The position numbers and the translations under genes were made by a program. A DNA stretch of 64,000 bases from Litsea cubeba (taxonomy: Eukaryota; Streptophyta; Magnoliopsida; Laurales; Lauraceae): contig CM022944.1 of the NCBI GenBank assembly GCA_012931725.1, forward strand, positions 36,178,539 to 36,242,538. The letters are read 5' to 3'. The first letter of the stretch is position 1; each line of letters starts with the position of its first letter. Below the pieces are notes generated by a model. The model did no database searches and was not told where the DNA came from. It saw only the letters and a program-made list of their open reading frames with translations. Positions 53,453 to 63,816 of the stretch are shown piece by piece.

Positions 53453-56036
53453 TGATGGACCACGCGTTCATTGGTCGGTGCTACCGAGGTCGGTGGACGT
53501 GGGAGTCCGTGGGGTCCGACCCTTTCGCGCCCTGGGGGCAGAAGCGGGTATCAACATTTTTTTGTGTGGGTGTGCCAGATTTTCTATTTTACTTGGAATT
53601 GCAAGTGGTGATCCAGAGATCGACCTTCGCAAGTAAAAAGGAAATCAACTTCTTTCGAGTTTTCCATTGCACATATATTTAAGAAAAGAGACATTTTCTT
53701 GGTTTGTAGTGAAAGGCGATTTTTTTGGCATTTATAGCCGATTTTGGTGTTTATAGCCGATTTTTGGCGTTTATAGCCGATTTGCAATTCTTATCAATAA
53801 TGAAAGACAAGAGTTGTGATTTTTGTCTCTTTTAGAAAAATACAAACTACAATGAAAAGCAAGTAAAGGAGGATCTAACTTCTCAGGTGATTGTGGGAGA
53901 CTCGTTCAGATTGACGGTCGCAAGCCATATGTGGACTTCGCCATCATTCATGCAGATGAGAACAGAGGATACTCTTGATTCGCTTGGCTTGGTTATAACC
54001 TCAGGTTTTTAGAGGACAAAGACCAAAAGGAGGTCCTATGTCCAATAAAAAACTTAGTAGACGGGCTGAAAAACCACGTCTAAGCCATTGGAGGCAGAAG
54101 GAGAAGGCAAGGACCTTTGGGGGGCATACCCCCCAAGGGACTTTTGTCACCTTGTAGTAGTGGTCGATGCAGAACTTCGCAGAGTTTTCTCTCTTTCTTT
54201 CTCTTAGATTTCTGATGCCTTTTTCTGTCTGGATTTCCGGATTTTCTGAAGTCTATTTCTAGAATGCTTGGGATGCTCTCCTATTTATAGGCTCTTTGTA
54301 GCCATTTAGGAGAGTTTATGGGCTTTTATTGTCATTAAGCCGCATAATGGGAGGAGTTACAGGGTTTAATTCTTTTATTTTGTAACTCCTTTTTCTTGGC
54401 TTCTTATTGGCCGGTGGAGATTGAGGCCATTTAATTGCCTTTAATCGCCATGATGGGAGGAGTTTCATGGGTTAAATGCCATGAATCAATTGATTTGTAA
54501 CTCCCGGATGCTTGCTTCTGATTGGGCCATCCAAAGAAATGAATTAATGACTGCAATAAAGCTAGTCAATTAATCGCATTAAGTGGTCGCCGAGCAGTTG
54601 AAGAGTCGCGGGCCGTGCCGCGTCTTTTGGGATTTTTCTAGCGATGATCATCGATGGATCTTCATGTAGATCGACATCGGATGACCATGTAACTTCAGGT
54701 ATTGGTTGCCAACAGCGGGTCGGTGCCATCTGTCCTGTCGATTTCTCGATCGGTCAGGTAGAAAGCACAATTTTTTGGTTGACCGGTTTGCGATCAATGT
54801 TGATTTTGATACTCTTGATGATTGACCCGTGATTTTGACGGATGTCAAAGGATTTGGCAGCTCAAAAGTATGAATTTTGAAAAATCCCAGGAGTTGGAAG
54901 CTTCAAATCTCGAAAAACCACGAAAAACGGGCCTTTCGGGGCCAACCCGGCGATTCCGGGCTCCATGGTTGCCGGCGACCATGGGCCAGGGTCGCAGGGG
55001 TCTGCGACCCTGGGGGGAATTTCTCCCCCTTTTGTCCCGTTTTGCGGCCGTTTTTTATGCTTTTCGATTCTTTTTTCTTTTGCACTTTTTCTTGATATTT
55101 TTGGTCATTTATTGGCCTGATTTCCCTGTAGAAAACTTGATGAGAATCCTTGCATTTTGGAGTGCAAAGTTCCCAATTTTCCAGGAAAGCCGAAGACTTT
55201 GTCGCGCAGAGCTGCCGATTTTCTGTCAGAAGCCGAAACTGGGTCAAACGATGTCGGAATGACCTGAGATTTGGGGTGAAGCCTCCTGAGAAATAAATAA
55301 GACCAACCATAGGCTTTTGCTTGATTTTCGAAGCCGTTTGGGGTCCTATTGCCAGTAGACTTGTTTTTGTCGCGATGAAGATGTCGCGGCTTGATGTGTG
55401 GTCAACCGATGTTCAATTGACTTGAAATTTGACAGGGAATCTATTGGAGTCATTTTAAGATGATCTATAGGCTCTGTCTTGGAAACCATGGACTCGGGGA
55501 GTTTCGCCGCCGAGAGGCCTGATTTGGCTTCCGAGCGTCAAAGTACGGTCAAATGTTGTCAAAATGACCTGAAATTTGACGTGCAGCCCTTTGTAAGCAT
55601 TTTGAAGTCGTCCATGTGCTCTTTTTGATGAGTAATGGCCTCGGTGGTTCTTGCCACCGAGAGGCTTGATTTAGCTGTTCGAGAGATGATGTAGGGTCAA
55701 ACGTTGTCGGTTTGACTTGGAACTTGACGTAAAGCCTTTTGGATGTATTTTGATACCATCCACAGGCTCTGATCGAAGATTTGGTGTCTCCGATGCTTTC
55801 GCCGCCGGGAGCTCTTTTTCAGCTGCCGAAGAAGCGAAGTTAGGGCAAATGATTTTGAAATGGCCTGAAACTTCTTGTGTACTCCTCTTTTGGCTATCTT
55901 GAAGGATCTTGCAGTTTTTGTTTGATTCTGACAAGATTTGAATTTTTGGAAGTAGCATTTCCTATTTATGGCAGGTTGCGACTTCATGAAGTTTTTTGGA
56001 TTGTGTAGAAGCAAAGTGACTTTTTTTGTGTCAACA
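53453..56036 (-). repeat. 5' LTR of Gypsy copy B
   Basis: About 2.58 kb, collinear with 5904-8495. Contains the GGCATTTATAGCCGATTTT short repeats (about 53727-53785), TATA box (54282-54289, minus) and the 148 bp degenerate array (about 55240-55870). The right border at 56036 abuts the antisense gene of the Retand-like fragment. Confidence 0.78.
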
Positions 56037-56041
56037 ACGAC

Positions 56042-57932
56042 TTAAGGTCGGCATTCTCTTTCAGCGACCGCTCCAGCTCGGACTTCTGCTTCGCCAGTTC
56101 GGCTACCGACTCGGCCCTTTGTTTTTCCAGCTCAGCCTCCAGCTCGAGCACCCTCTTTGTCTATGATCGGACCTCCCTTTTTAGCTCGTGGGTCTTGGAG
56201 TGAGGTTGGTGATGCTAGTCACCGCCACCTCATTTTCTGCAGTCAGCTCGGCGTTGCTCTTCATCGAGTCAGCCAGCCAGCTTGCTTTGGCAATCCGCCA
56301 AGTCCTTCCCGAGCTTCTCCCTTTCGGATTCCAGCTGAGAGACCATGGAGACATTCTTGTCACTCCTTTCTATAACCAGTTATAGCCTCTGCACATTCGC
56401 AAAAGAAAACTATTAAATATGAGAAGCCAAAGCAGAATTTATCAGAATTGCATAAGGAATACTTACTATAAGAGTGGCCTGAATTGCCGAGGCCAGCAGG
56501 CTCTCGTTGTCATACTTCGCGTGATGCTCCATATCACACAGGAGGGCGCAGGCTTTGGCGAGCACCCTAAAGCCGGCACAATGGGACGAGACCCCGAGAC
56601 CTATCCAGATCCTTGCCCCGAAGGTCTGCTGGTTTCACGTCCCTTCTCGAGAGGAGCCTTGTCCACCGGTGCGCTCTTCTCAGGAGGAGCCTTCCCCCCA
56701 GGGACGCGCGCGGACCCTTTGTCCTTTGGGGCCTTCTAAGCCCCAGAGTCTCTTTCCCCCGCCTTGGACCTCTTGCTTGACGGAGATCCATCCCTCGTAC
56801 TGTCAGGAGAACGACGCCAGGTTCCCACACTCTGGGCGATAATAAGAGCGGAAGAGACCGCGGCACCACCCGAACCCGAGGCTGCACGGGTACAGGCAGA
56901 AGAAAGCACTACCGAGGAAGAAGACCGGCTCTTGAATCTGGCCGTTAGGTCTTTGGTTTTCAATGAGGTAGATCTCCTTCCATCCCTTCTCCTTGGTCAG
57001 AGGAATAAGCTTCTACGGCCTCTGTCAGGCATACTGACCCCGAACTGGCGAAAGTAGACGCCTCGACACCAGATGCAATCCGGTAAGCGACGGGATCGGT
57101 CAGCGGAATACCCCCAGTTACGGCTATTGTGACGGAAGGTTCGCCTGTCTGCGGCTCGACCCCTTGCGATGTTTCGACCCTTCTATAGTAACCGCAGTAC
57201 CTCGGCGTGTAACCCAGCAGCTTCCAGGCCGACCTGTTCTCATACCCGGTATATTTTTCAACCTTTTTATGGTCGGCTACGTTCTTTTCCAGCCGTCACG
57301 TGCCGCACGACGCTGCCTCTCTCGCAGATCTGCACGCCAAGATAAGATATCAGTTCAGCAATCCGAAGGTTGAAAATAAAATGAGCAAAATCGAGGGACG
57401 ATATTTACTTGGGACGACCCCAAAGTGGCGCGAGACCATGTGCATTCTGTCCTCACCAGCGCCGAACTCCCAGTTCCCCGAGACGCAGAAGAGGTCGTCC
57501 CCGGCGTTCTTATTTGAATCCTCCAAGGCCGAGACGAAGCCCTTTCGGAGCTGTTTCACTCGGAAGTAGTAGGTGCCTTCCCCGGCCTTAAGATATCATA
57601 TGCATCCTCGATGTCATGGACACCGAGGTTGATTTCTAAAACCTCGTTGAGCTTGGCCGTGCCCATAATACTTTGTAACCATTGGGCATCAGTTGGCAAG
57701 GGGCAAGAGACCAGGTACTGAGGCAAACCCTAAGCAAAGGGTGCAAGGGAAACCTAACCCCGCCCTCGATTACAAAAATCAAAGGGAACGGCGTCCAGCT
57801 GCCGGACAGGGAACGCAGAGCGTAGTCGGAAGGATCCGCCGGCCTGAGGCGGACCTCCTCCGGGATACCATACGCCTCCCTAAATCTAGCTATACCCTCA
57901 GGGATCTCTAACTGAAACTTATTACCAGCCAT
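56042..57932 (-). pseudogene. Antisense gene of the second Retand-like element, decayed
   Basis: Homologue of the gene at 17043-19554. Exon 1 (57932-57409) has GGVRFPLHPLLRVCLSTWSL and LCVSGNWEFGAGE-type sequence. The donor CCCAA|GTAAAT and an acceptor GTGCAG (exon 2 from 57329) are at the same place as in the first copy. Exon 2 has ENRSAWKLLGYTPRYCGYYR and SPSSKRSKAGERDSG, and ends at 56467 before GTAAGT. Exon 3 (from 56397) is coiled coil, with the acceptor AG changed to CG. Several frameshifts and stops make it non-functional. It ends at the Gypsy B border. The conserved intron positions indicate real splicing in the ancestor. Confidence 0.72.
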
Positions 57933-58186
57933 TTCTACGACCTGGGGTTGAAAAGGAAGGCAAGAAGAAACCCTAAAGGAGAAAACCCTAAAGAACACAG
58001 ACTCGGGATGACTTACAGATGAACAAATCAGAGATGAAGATCAATCTGGGCACGCGATATCCTCAACGTTACGCAATCGTCCTCGCCTAAAAATCTCTAG
58101 AAAAGTCTTATGAGAGTGAAGATGAGAAGTGGAGATAAAAAAGAAGATAAAGAAGATAAAGAAGATAAGGCAGAAGAAGACGCCCC

Positions 58187-58194
58187 TATTTATA
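58187..58194 (-). promoter_or_regulatory. TATA box of the antisense gene
   Basis: Minus strand TATAAATAGGGGCGTCTTCT, about 255 bp upstream of the antisense ATG at 57932 and outside the LTR. The first Retand-like element aligns here with CACAAATAGGGTCGTCTTCT. Confidence 0.55.
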
Positions 58195-58449
58195 AGAGAA
58201 AGGAAGCCTTCCTTGGGCGCCATTTAGAAATTCGAAAAGGCCGCATCGCGAATCGCGCCTGTCCCATCAGTTTGACGGCACGGTCAGTCATACAATGACG
58301 CGTGTCACTACCAGCCCGTTCCTCATAATAATCGAGGCGTAGCATTGATTACCTCGAAGAGTCGGAACGGCACTGGATAATGATCAAACATCTCCCAGCG
58401 GACTCTCTATATAGCTTCTGACCTCAAAAGGCTAGAGACCCTAAGAAGT

Positions 58450-58466
58450 CAGAAGCTACGGGGAAT
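58450..58466 (+). other. Polypurine tract of the second Retand-like element
   Basis: CAGAAGCTACGGGGAAT touches the LTR start TGTGTGGGGTG; equivalent in place to AAAAGCTAGGGGGCAAT of the first element. Confidence 0.65.
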
Positions 58467-59309
58467 TGTGTGGGGTGACTTTTAAGGTACCAAGATTACG
58501 TTAACTTCGGCGATAAGATGCCAGCTAAGCCCCCACGTGCCGCCCAAGCGCACCTCGGCGATAGGGTCAGAACATTGGCCGAGATCAGACTGACCCCGGC
58601 TACGCATTCTGACCCCGGCTGCGCACACTGACCTCGGCTATCCACCTGACCTCGACCAAGGGGGCTAGATTGCCAGCCGAGACAAGTGCTGTGATCGCTT
58701 CCCTACTTCTGCTACATCATCAGACACGTGGCTGAGTACGGACATGCGCGAATGAGACAGACGGGCCATCCCAGCCGTCCACAATCTTCACCAGGTCGCT
58801 GACAGGGCGGCATCCAGCGGCTGTAGCCATATCCGGGCAGAGCCTGAGGATAGATCCGATGGGACCTCAACCGCCAATGACTCGGGACAGGATCAGGCCC
58901 AACATGACATGCATTTAATGCGATGTGGGCTGATCCGACTGGCAATAAATGCATTGTGGGCTATGATGGATCCTCATTTATTACTGCTAATGAAACCATC
59001 CCTGTCAAATCTCCTATCAAATCTATGGGCCCACTCCAAGATATCAGGTATAATCCTCTATAAATATGAGTACGTTCCAAGACAAAGGTATCCATACACA
59101 CCCCCTCATGAGCCGTTACTCTGTCTCTCTTCTCCTTCGACCTTTATGCTAACTTAGGCATCGGAAAGCCCTGCGCTGCCCACAGCCAGGGTCCTCTGAT
59201 TGTTTGTTTCTCCCATTTCAGGATCTTAGCAGTTAATCTCCATCAGTCCCTTTGGATAAGTCCTATCAGACACCCTCTAATCTTGTGAGTTATATTTTTT
59301 ACACCTACA
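58467..59309 (+). repeat. 3' LTR of the second Retand-like element
   Basis: 843 bp, begins TGTGTGGGGTGAC and ends TACACCTACA. Contains GCATTTAATGCGATGTGGGC direct repeats (about 58905-58965), TATA box (59059-59066) and the GCATCGG...CAGCCAGGGTCCTCTGA block (59158-59199). Diverged from both other Retand-like LTRs except in these elements. Confidence 0.82.
59059..59066 (+). promoter_or_regulatory. TATA box in the second Retand-like LTR
   Basis: TATAAATA in CCTCTATAAATATGAG, about 100 bp before the conserved GCATCGG block, matching the other LTRs. Confidence 0.6.
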
Positions 59310-60596
59310 GTAAGGATAGTTGTATGGACAAAATCTAAGCTACTAGACGGTTCTTATTTCAAGAGTCCGGATATATCTTGTATGGCTAGCTCCATGTCGG
59401 TTCATATCTCTTTGGTTATTCCTCTGCCCTCCAAAACCTGTCTTCAGCTTGAGAGGCTTATGAGGAATTCCCTTTGGTCCTCAGACCCGGATCGTCTAAG
59501 CTGCAACTATGTAAGTTGGGCCACCATTTGTCTGCCTAAATCTGAAGGTGGGCTTGGCCTTAGACGTTTAAAGGAATTCAACGATGCCTGCTTCCTGAAG
59601 CTAGCCTGGTTGGCTGTCACAGGGTCCTCTCTCTGGGCTCAGTGGTTCAGAGCTAGATATTGCAAAGCAAGCTCTCCTTGGCATCCCCATAATCCTAGGA
59701 ATGGTTCCACCATTTGGAAAAAGATCCGATCTCTTTCTTCGACTCTGCAGTCTGAGTGTTCCTGGGTAGTAGGCAATGGCAAATCTATAAGCATTTGGTA
59801 TGATAATTGGATCGACAAAACTTCCATTGCATCCAAGTTCCCCCTTATCCACTTCTCAGAGTCAGACCTGGTGGCAGACATTATTGACAATAATACTTGG
59901 AATATTCCCTCATCTCTTCCAATAGATCTTCAGGAACTTCTCCAGCTATCTACCAACACTCTACCAATCAATGATAGCCCTGACATCCTGGTTTGGAATG
60001 GGAATTCCACAGGCAGACTCTCTCTCCATGATGCTTGGAATCTTTTCAGACATAAGTCCTCTGTTAAAAGCTGGTCTGCTCTCATCTGGAACCACTTCAT
60101 CAATCCAAGATTAGCCTGTTTCTCTTGGTGCCTAATGCATAGAAAAACCCCTACTGATTTATGGGCAAAGCACATGGGATCTTCTCTGGCTTCTAGATGT
60201 TCTAATTGTCTCTGTGCTTAAGAAGACGATGGCCACTTGTTCTTCTCCTGCTCTTTCGCTAATCAGCTTTGGAGCTAGCTTATCTCCTCCTGTGGAGTGA
60301 TCCTCCCTCCTAGCCAGACGTTCACTGCCACTTTTCTCTGGTACTTAATTGCCAATGACAGCGATGCTTATGGAAGGAAAAGTGCTGCTGCAATTCTCCT
60401 CCACGCCATCTATGTGCTATGGACTACTAGAAATGACTCTAAGCACCACAATAGGAAACCTTCCCAGGTAAGGGCTAAGAGGATTTTTGTGGATCGTCTG
60501 AAGGACCTTGCTACTTACTGTTTGAATAGCAATCTTCCTCTTCCATCTCATCCAATTCTCCTTTCCTTGGGAGTGTCTTGCCAAAGCTCCTCTTAG
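59310..60596 (+). pseudogene. LINE ORF2 C-terminal region with zf-RVT-type domain
   Basis: One frame of about 428 codons with two internal stops: TAA at 60219-60221 and TAG at 60276-60278. It reads SKTCLQLERLMRNSLWSS and LCLPK-type ICLPKSEGGLGLRRLKEFND, the segment after the RT of plant L1-like LINEs. Then comes VGNGKSISIWYDNWID and the zinc-binding RT-associated domain (LIWNHFINPRLACFSWCLMH, C-x2-C in SRCSNC, H-x4-C in GHLFFSC). It ends with a tail typical of these ORF2s (HAIYVLWTTRNDSKHHNRKP). No RT catalytic YADD is included. Confidence 0.78.
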
Positions 60597-60964
60597 CTCT
60601 CTTTTCCTCTATGGCGGCTTCTTTGTTCGTTGTAGTATTTAAGAGGAGTTGGGTGCTTCGCTTTAGAGCTCTGCTCTGCTCTCTCCCGCTGTTTGCTTGG
60701 CTTTCATTGCTTCCTGTGCTGGATGGAGTTTAGCAGTTTGGGTTGTATTTCTTTTGAGTTTTCTTTTCTGCTGTGCTGTGCAGTTTTTCTTTTCGCTGGT
60801 TTTTTTTTTTCTGTTCTTCTTTGCGTTGTGCAGCTCTTTGGTTGGGTCTCCTCTTTGGGTTGGCCTTTTTGATTGCCCCCCTTTGCTGTATTCCCTTATT
60901 TTTTGTGGGCTATTGCCCTTTCCTCTCTTTCTTCAATACAAATTTACCTTAAAGCAAAAAAAAA
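59310..60964 (+). mobile_element. LINE (L1-like) 3' part
   Basis: Non-LTR retrotransposon tail: the last part of ORF2 (59310-60596), a T-rich 3' UTR and an A-run at 60956-60964. It starts abruptly at the Retand-like LTR, which interrupted it. The 5' part (endonuclease, RT core) is missing from the window. The target duplication could not be defined. Confidence 0.75.
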
Positions 60965-62120
60965 TGACTGTGAGCAAAGATCTTTCATCAACCGTGTGAA
61001 GGTTAGAATGAATGGCTCTTTTAGCAACATCATTTCTTACATCTCTAGTGGGTACGTGTGGTAAATGACTGAGAACCTGAATGCCTATGTGGGACCATAA
61101 ATGTCTTCGCTTGAACAATTGCCTCGTGATTTATTCGATCTTTGCTTGGATTTTTACTTTTGATTGTCTATTCAAGTGTCATGATTGGATGATGCAAATA
61201 ATTTTTAAACCATGACCCATCTAAGGCTGAAGACCAATGCAAATAATTTGTATGTTGTGATGTGTGCCATATCACAGAATATTACTTCAATCCAAAGTCT
61301 GATATTTCTCTGATATGAACCTACTATTGCTGGTCAATGGGGGTTCCGTTTACTTTAGTGGTCTACCTTGATGAGAAATAGGAGCAAGATTCAGATTTGC
61401 TCACTTGTATGACAACTTATGGTATTGTTCCATGTTGTCATCTCTCAATTGAAGTATCTGACATGGCATGTTTTTGGAGTATCTGACACTTTCTTTGTGC
61501 AATATCACAGTTTATTTCTTCTCATGGCATGTTCATGCAATTTTTTTTTTTCATTAAATGCCTTTTAAGTTTGATGTAAAGAACCTATACTTGTCATACT
61601 TTGAATTAATTTGAGCTTTGAGTTGAAGATTGTTATTATTTTGCAAGCTTTAATTTGAGGGAGACTAAATCCATATTAAGGATAAGAAGAAGAAACTCAT
61701 AATTTCAAAGAAAATGAAGCAATTTTTGTTATAGTCCACTAATGCGTGGAAGAAAACAAGTAGAATATCATCGGATTGCTTACAAGTGAGGTTCAGCTGA
61801 TGTTTTTAGGTTGCAGATCTTTTAAGAAGGTTTAATGAGCATGACCCTCTTACAAAGGTGGAAGCATCTTATTGGGTTTTCTTTTCTTTGATCATGGTAA
61901 AAGAAAACAATTAGTAGGTTTGGATAATGAGAGCTATTTGAACAGATGTACCCATCAAAGGCAACTTACCCAATTACCCTCAAAGTCACATGTCCTTTAA
62001 TACACTAGAAACTTCTGTCTGGATAATAGATTAGATGGTAGCCCATCTACAGCCTAGCTTGAAACTTTTTTTTATCCCACATTATTATTTTTTCTTATTA
62101 ATTTTGTATTATCATTTAAG
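60965..62120 (+). other. A/T-rich stretch, no firm gene
   Basis: No long frame and no recognisable repeat. One segment at about 61812-61858 after TTTTTAG reads ADLLRRFNEHDPLTK and could be an upstream exon of the transposase-type gene beginning at 62121, but this is weak. Confidence 0.3.
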
Positions 62121-62470
62121 GAACTGGGTGAGAAAAATGCATTAAATCGCGCAGCAAGAAACAATTACAATAGTTTTCATGGTTCAAAATCGTTTGCAGC
62201 ACATCGGCAGGACTGGTATATAATTTTTCATTACTGATGTGAATTCTTTTTTATTTATGATTATCATTTTAACTCAAAATATTATTATAGGTCAATCCCA
62301 ATACTAGTCAATTCCTTGGTGATATTGAGTTTCACAGACTCATGTACACTAACCACCAGACAGGACGTTGGTGTGACCCCCAAGCGGAACAGGACTACGT
62401 GAGTATAGTAATTAATTTTAATTCTTATATAAATGTTTTTTTAACAATTTAAACAAATTTTATGGAGAAA

Positions 62471-62824
62471 TGATCAGGTGAGAACTGTTCTCACGGTACA
62501 AACCGTGAGAACTATGGGTGGAGCCCACCTATCACCCAATCCAAATCTTGCAATAGATAGGGACCCCCTTGATAGTCACACGCTCCAAGGTTTGGCACCA
62601 ATGTGAATGAATTGGACCGTTGGATCGACTATATACCAATATGAATGAACTAGGCTTGTGGATGAAGGGGTTAGAAGCATGGGATTGGGGCCAAACTTGA
62701 TATTCATGGTGGTCCCATATAGATATTTCAATCCCCACCAGTCTCATCCCAAAATGAGACCCCCAGTGGGCCCTATAAAGAAGTTCTCACGGTGACTCCG
62801 TGAGAACAGTTCTCACTGGATCAA
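62471..62824. mobile_element. MITE-like element with palindromic termini
   Basis: The 5' end GTGAGAACTGTTCTCACGGT (from 62478) and the reverse complement of the 3' end (to 62816) agree over about 36 bp with a few mismatches. Each end is itself a nested palindrome (GAGAACTGTTCTC, then ACCGTGAGAACT), so foldback within and between ends is possible. The weaker outer match TGATCAG/TGATCCA extends the repeat. No ORF. It lies in the intron at 62399-62891. A target duplication is unclear. Confidence 0.7.
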
Positions 62825-62857
62825 ATCCCAATTTTATATTCCTTTTTTTTGTAACTC

Positions 62858-62882
62858 TATATATATATATATATATATGTAT
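62858..62882. repeat. (AT)n microsatellite
   Basis: TATATATATATATATATATA followed by GTATAT, just before the acceptor at 62891. Confidence 0.85.
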
Positions 62883-63365
62883 ATTTTGCAGAATGATATG
62901 TTGGTGCTTAGGGATTCACAATCTCAGAACTCTGATGCGGAGTCTATTGGTCAAAGTCAGCAAGTTCTCACTGAAGAAGAGATAGTTCAAAAGGTTCGCA
63001 AGCCTCGTCCGGAATACATCAAAGGGAGAGGAAGAATTGTGAAAGGATCGTCCAGTTCTAATAGGGGACAACTAGAGATTGCCGAGGTCCAGGAGCTTAA
63101 GAATAAGGTTGCAACGTATGAGGCCCAAGTTAACACACATAAGAATGAAATTAACACCTATCAGAACCAATTTGCATCATGTATGGCCTACATCCAGCAA
63201 CTAACCGCTCAACTTAACATGCAATTCCCTAGACAGTTTAATCAACTTGATCCAAGTACTCTATTTCCTCCACTTCCGCCGCCACAATACCCTTCGGGAT
63301 CTTTGCGAAGTGATGATAATAATGATGAAGTTTATTATCCAGAGATGCCAAGAAACCCTCATTAG

Positions 63366-63816
63366 ACTACTATATTTCAGACTTTTAACTTGATGTTTAT
63401 GGCTTTATCTTTTAGACCTCTATTTTATATTTTAGTGTGTGATCTGATATATTTGGTTTGTAATATTAATTCTAGAGGATTTTACCTAAAAAAGGACCCA
63501 AGATGGTTACTAAACAAAAAATGGGCTACTAGTAAATATGGCACGGAAGTGGTCCTCTGGGACCACTTCAGTTTTTTTTATTAATGATCGAAACAAGTGA
63601 TGACGTCGTCGCTTCTAAAACATTATTTTCCCTATTTTCCCATCTTCCTCCCATCGTTTTCCCCCATTCCCTCTTTTAGACCACTCCCCTTTACCCCTCT
63701 CCACAACACAGCAGCCCTCATCCCTCTCATTCTCTTCCGCTCATCACTGTCTCTCTCATTCTCCACTCCCTCTCCTCGCTCCCTCGCCGCCGTCGGACAA
63801 CGCCGCTGCCATCACC
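63366..63816. other. Flank of the transposase-type gene, no gene seen
   Basis: Includes a perfect hairpin at 63546-63569 (GAAGTGGTCC, loop TCTG, GGACCACTTC) followed by a T-run, and from about 63610 a C/T-rich, G-poor stretch that resembles a plant 5' UTR. Confidence 0.4.

Larger units (their letters stand above)
38199..56036 (-). mobile_element. Ty3/Gypsy element copy B, with two nested insertions
   Basis: Same family as copy A. In element order: LTR 56036-53453, PBS, leader with a seven-unit array, gag start (51079-50287), the Sirevirus insertion, gag rest (42797-41300), acidic linker, protease (39565-39044), G-patch-like segment, then truncation by the Athila-like insertion at 38198. The right border GTGTCAACA (56036) is followed by ACGAC and the antisense gene of a Retand-like element, so copy B landed inside that element. 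RT, integrase and 3' LTR are not in the window. Confidence 0.85.
56037..59309 (+). mobile_element. Second Retand-like element, right part
   Basis: Plus-oriented remnant: antisense gene on the minus strand (57932 to 56042), non-coding stretch, polypurine tract and 3' LTR (58467-59309). Same architecture as 15643-23887 but clearly diverged from it, so a different subfamily. The left part (gag, pol, 5' LTR) was displaced by the Gypsy B insertion and is not in the window. It inserted into a LINE; GTAAG (59310-59314) is the likely right target duplication. Confidence 0.8.
62121..63365 (+). pseudogene. Second En/Spm-type plant transposase gene, C-terminal exons
   Basis: Three exons: 62121-62215 (KNALNRAARNNYNSFHGSKS, then FAAHRQD), 62291-62398 (GDIEFHRLMYTNHQTGRWCD, PQAEQDY) and 62892-63365 (EEEIVQKVRKPRPEYIKGRG, coiled coil, TAG end). 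The second and third join in phase at GTGAGT...TTTGCAG; the first junction is one or two bases out of phase. The motif series NR-x-H-GSKSF, H-x-x-TG-x-W and YIKGRG matches the Ptta/En/Spm transposase family, as at 8872-10712, but the sequence is different. The 160-residue last exon has no stop. Upstream exons are not visible, so it is partial. Confidence 0.65.

Noticed and set aside
59601..59890. Minus-strand frames across the LINE
   Set aside because: The plus-strand frame has recognisable LINE ORF2 motifs; these are shadows.
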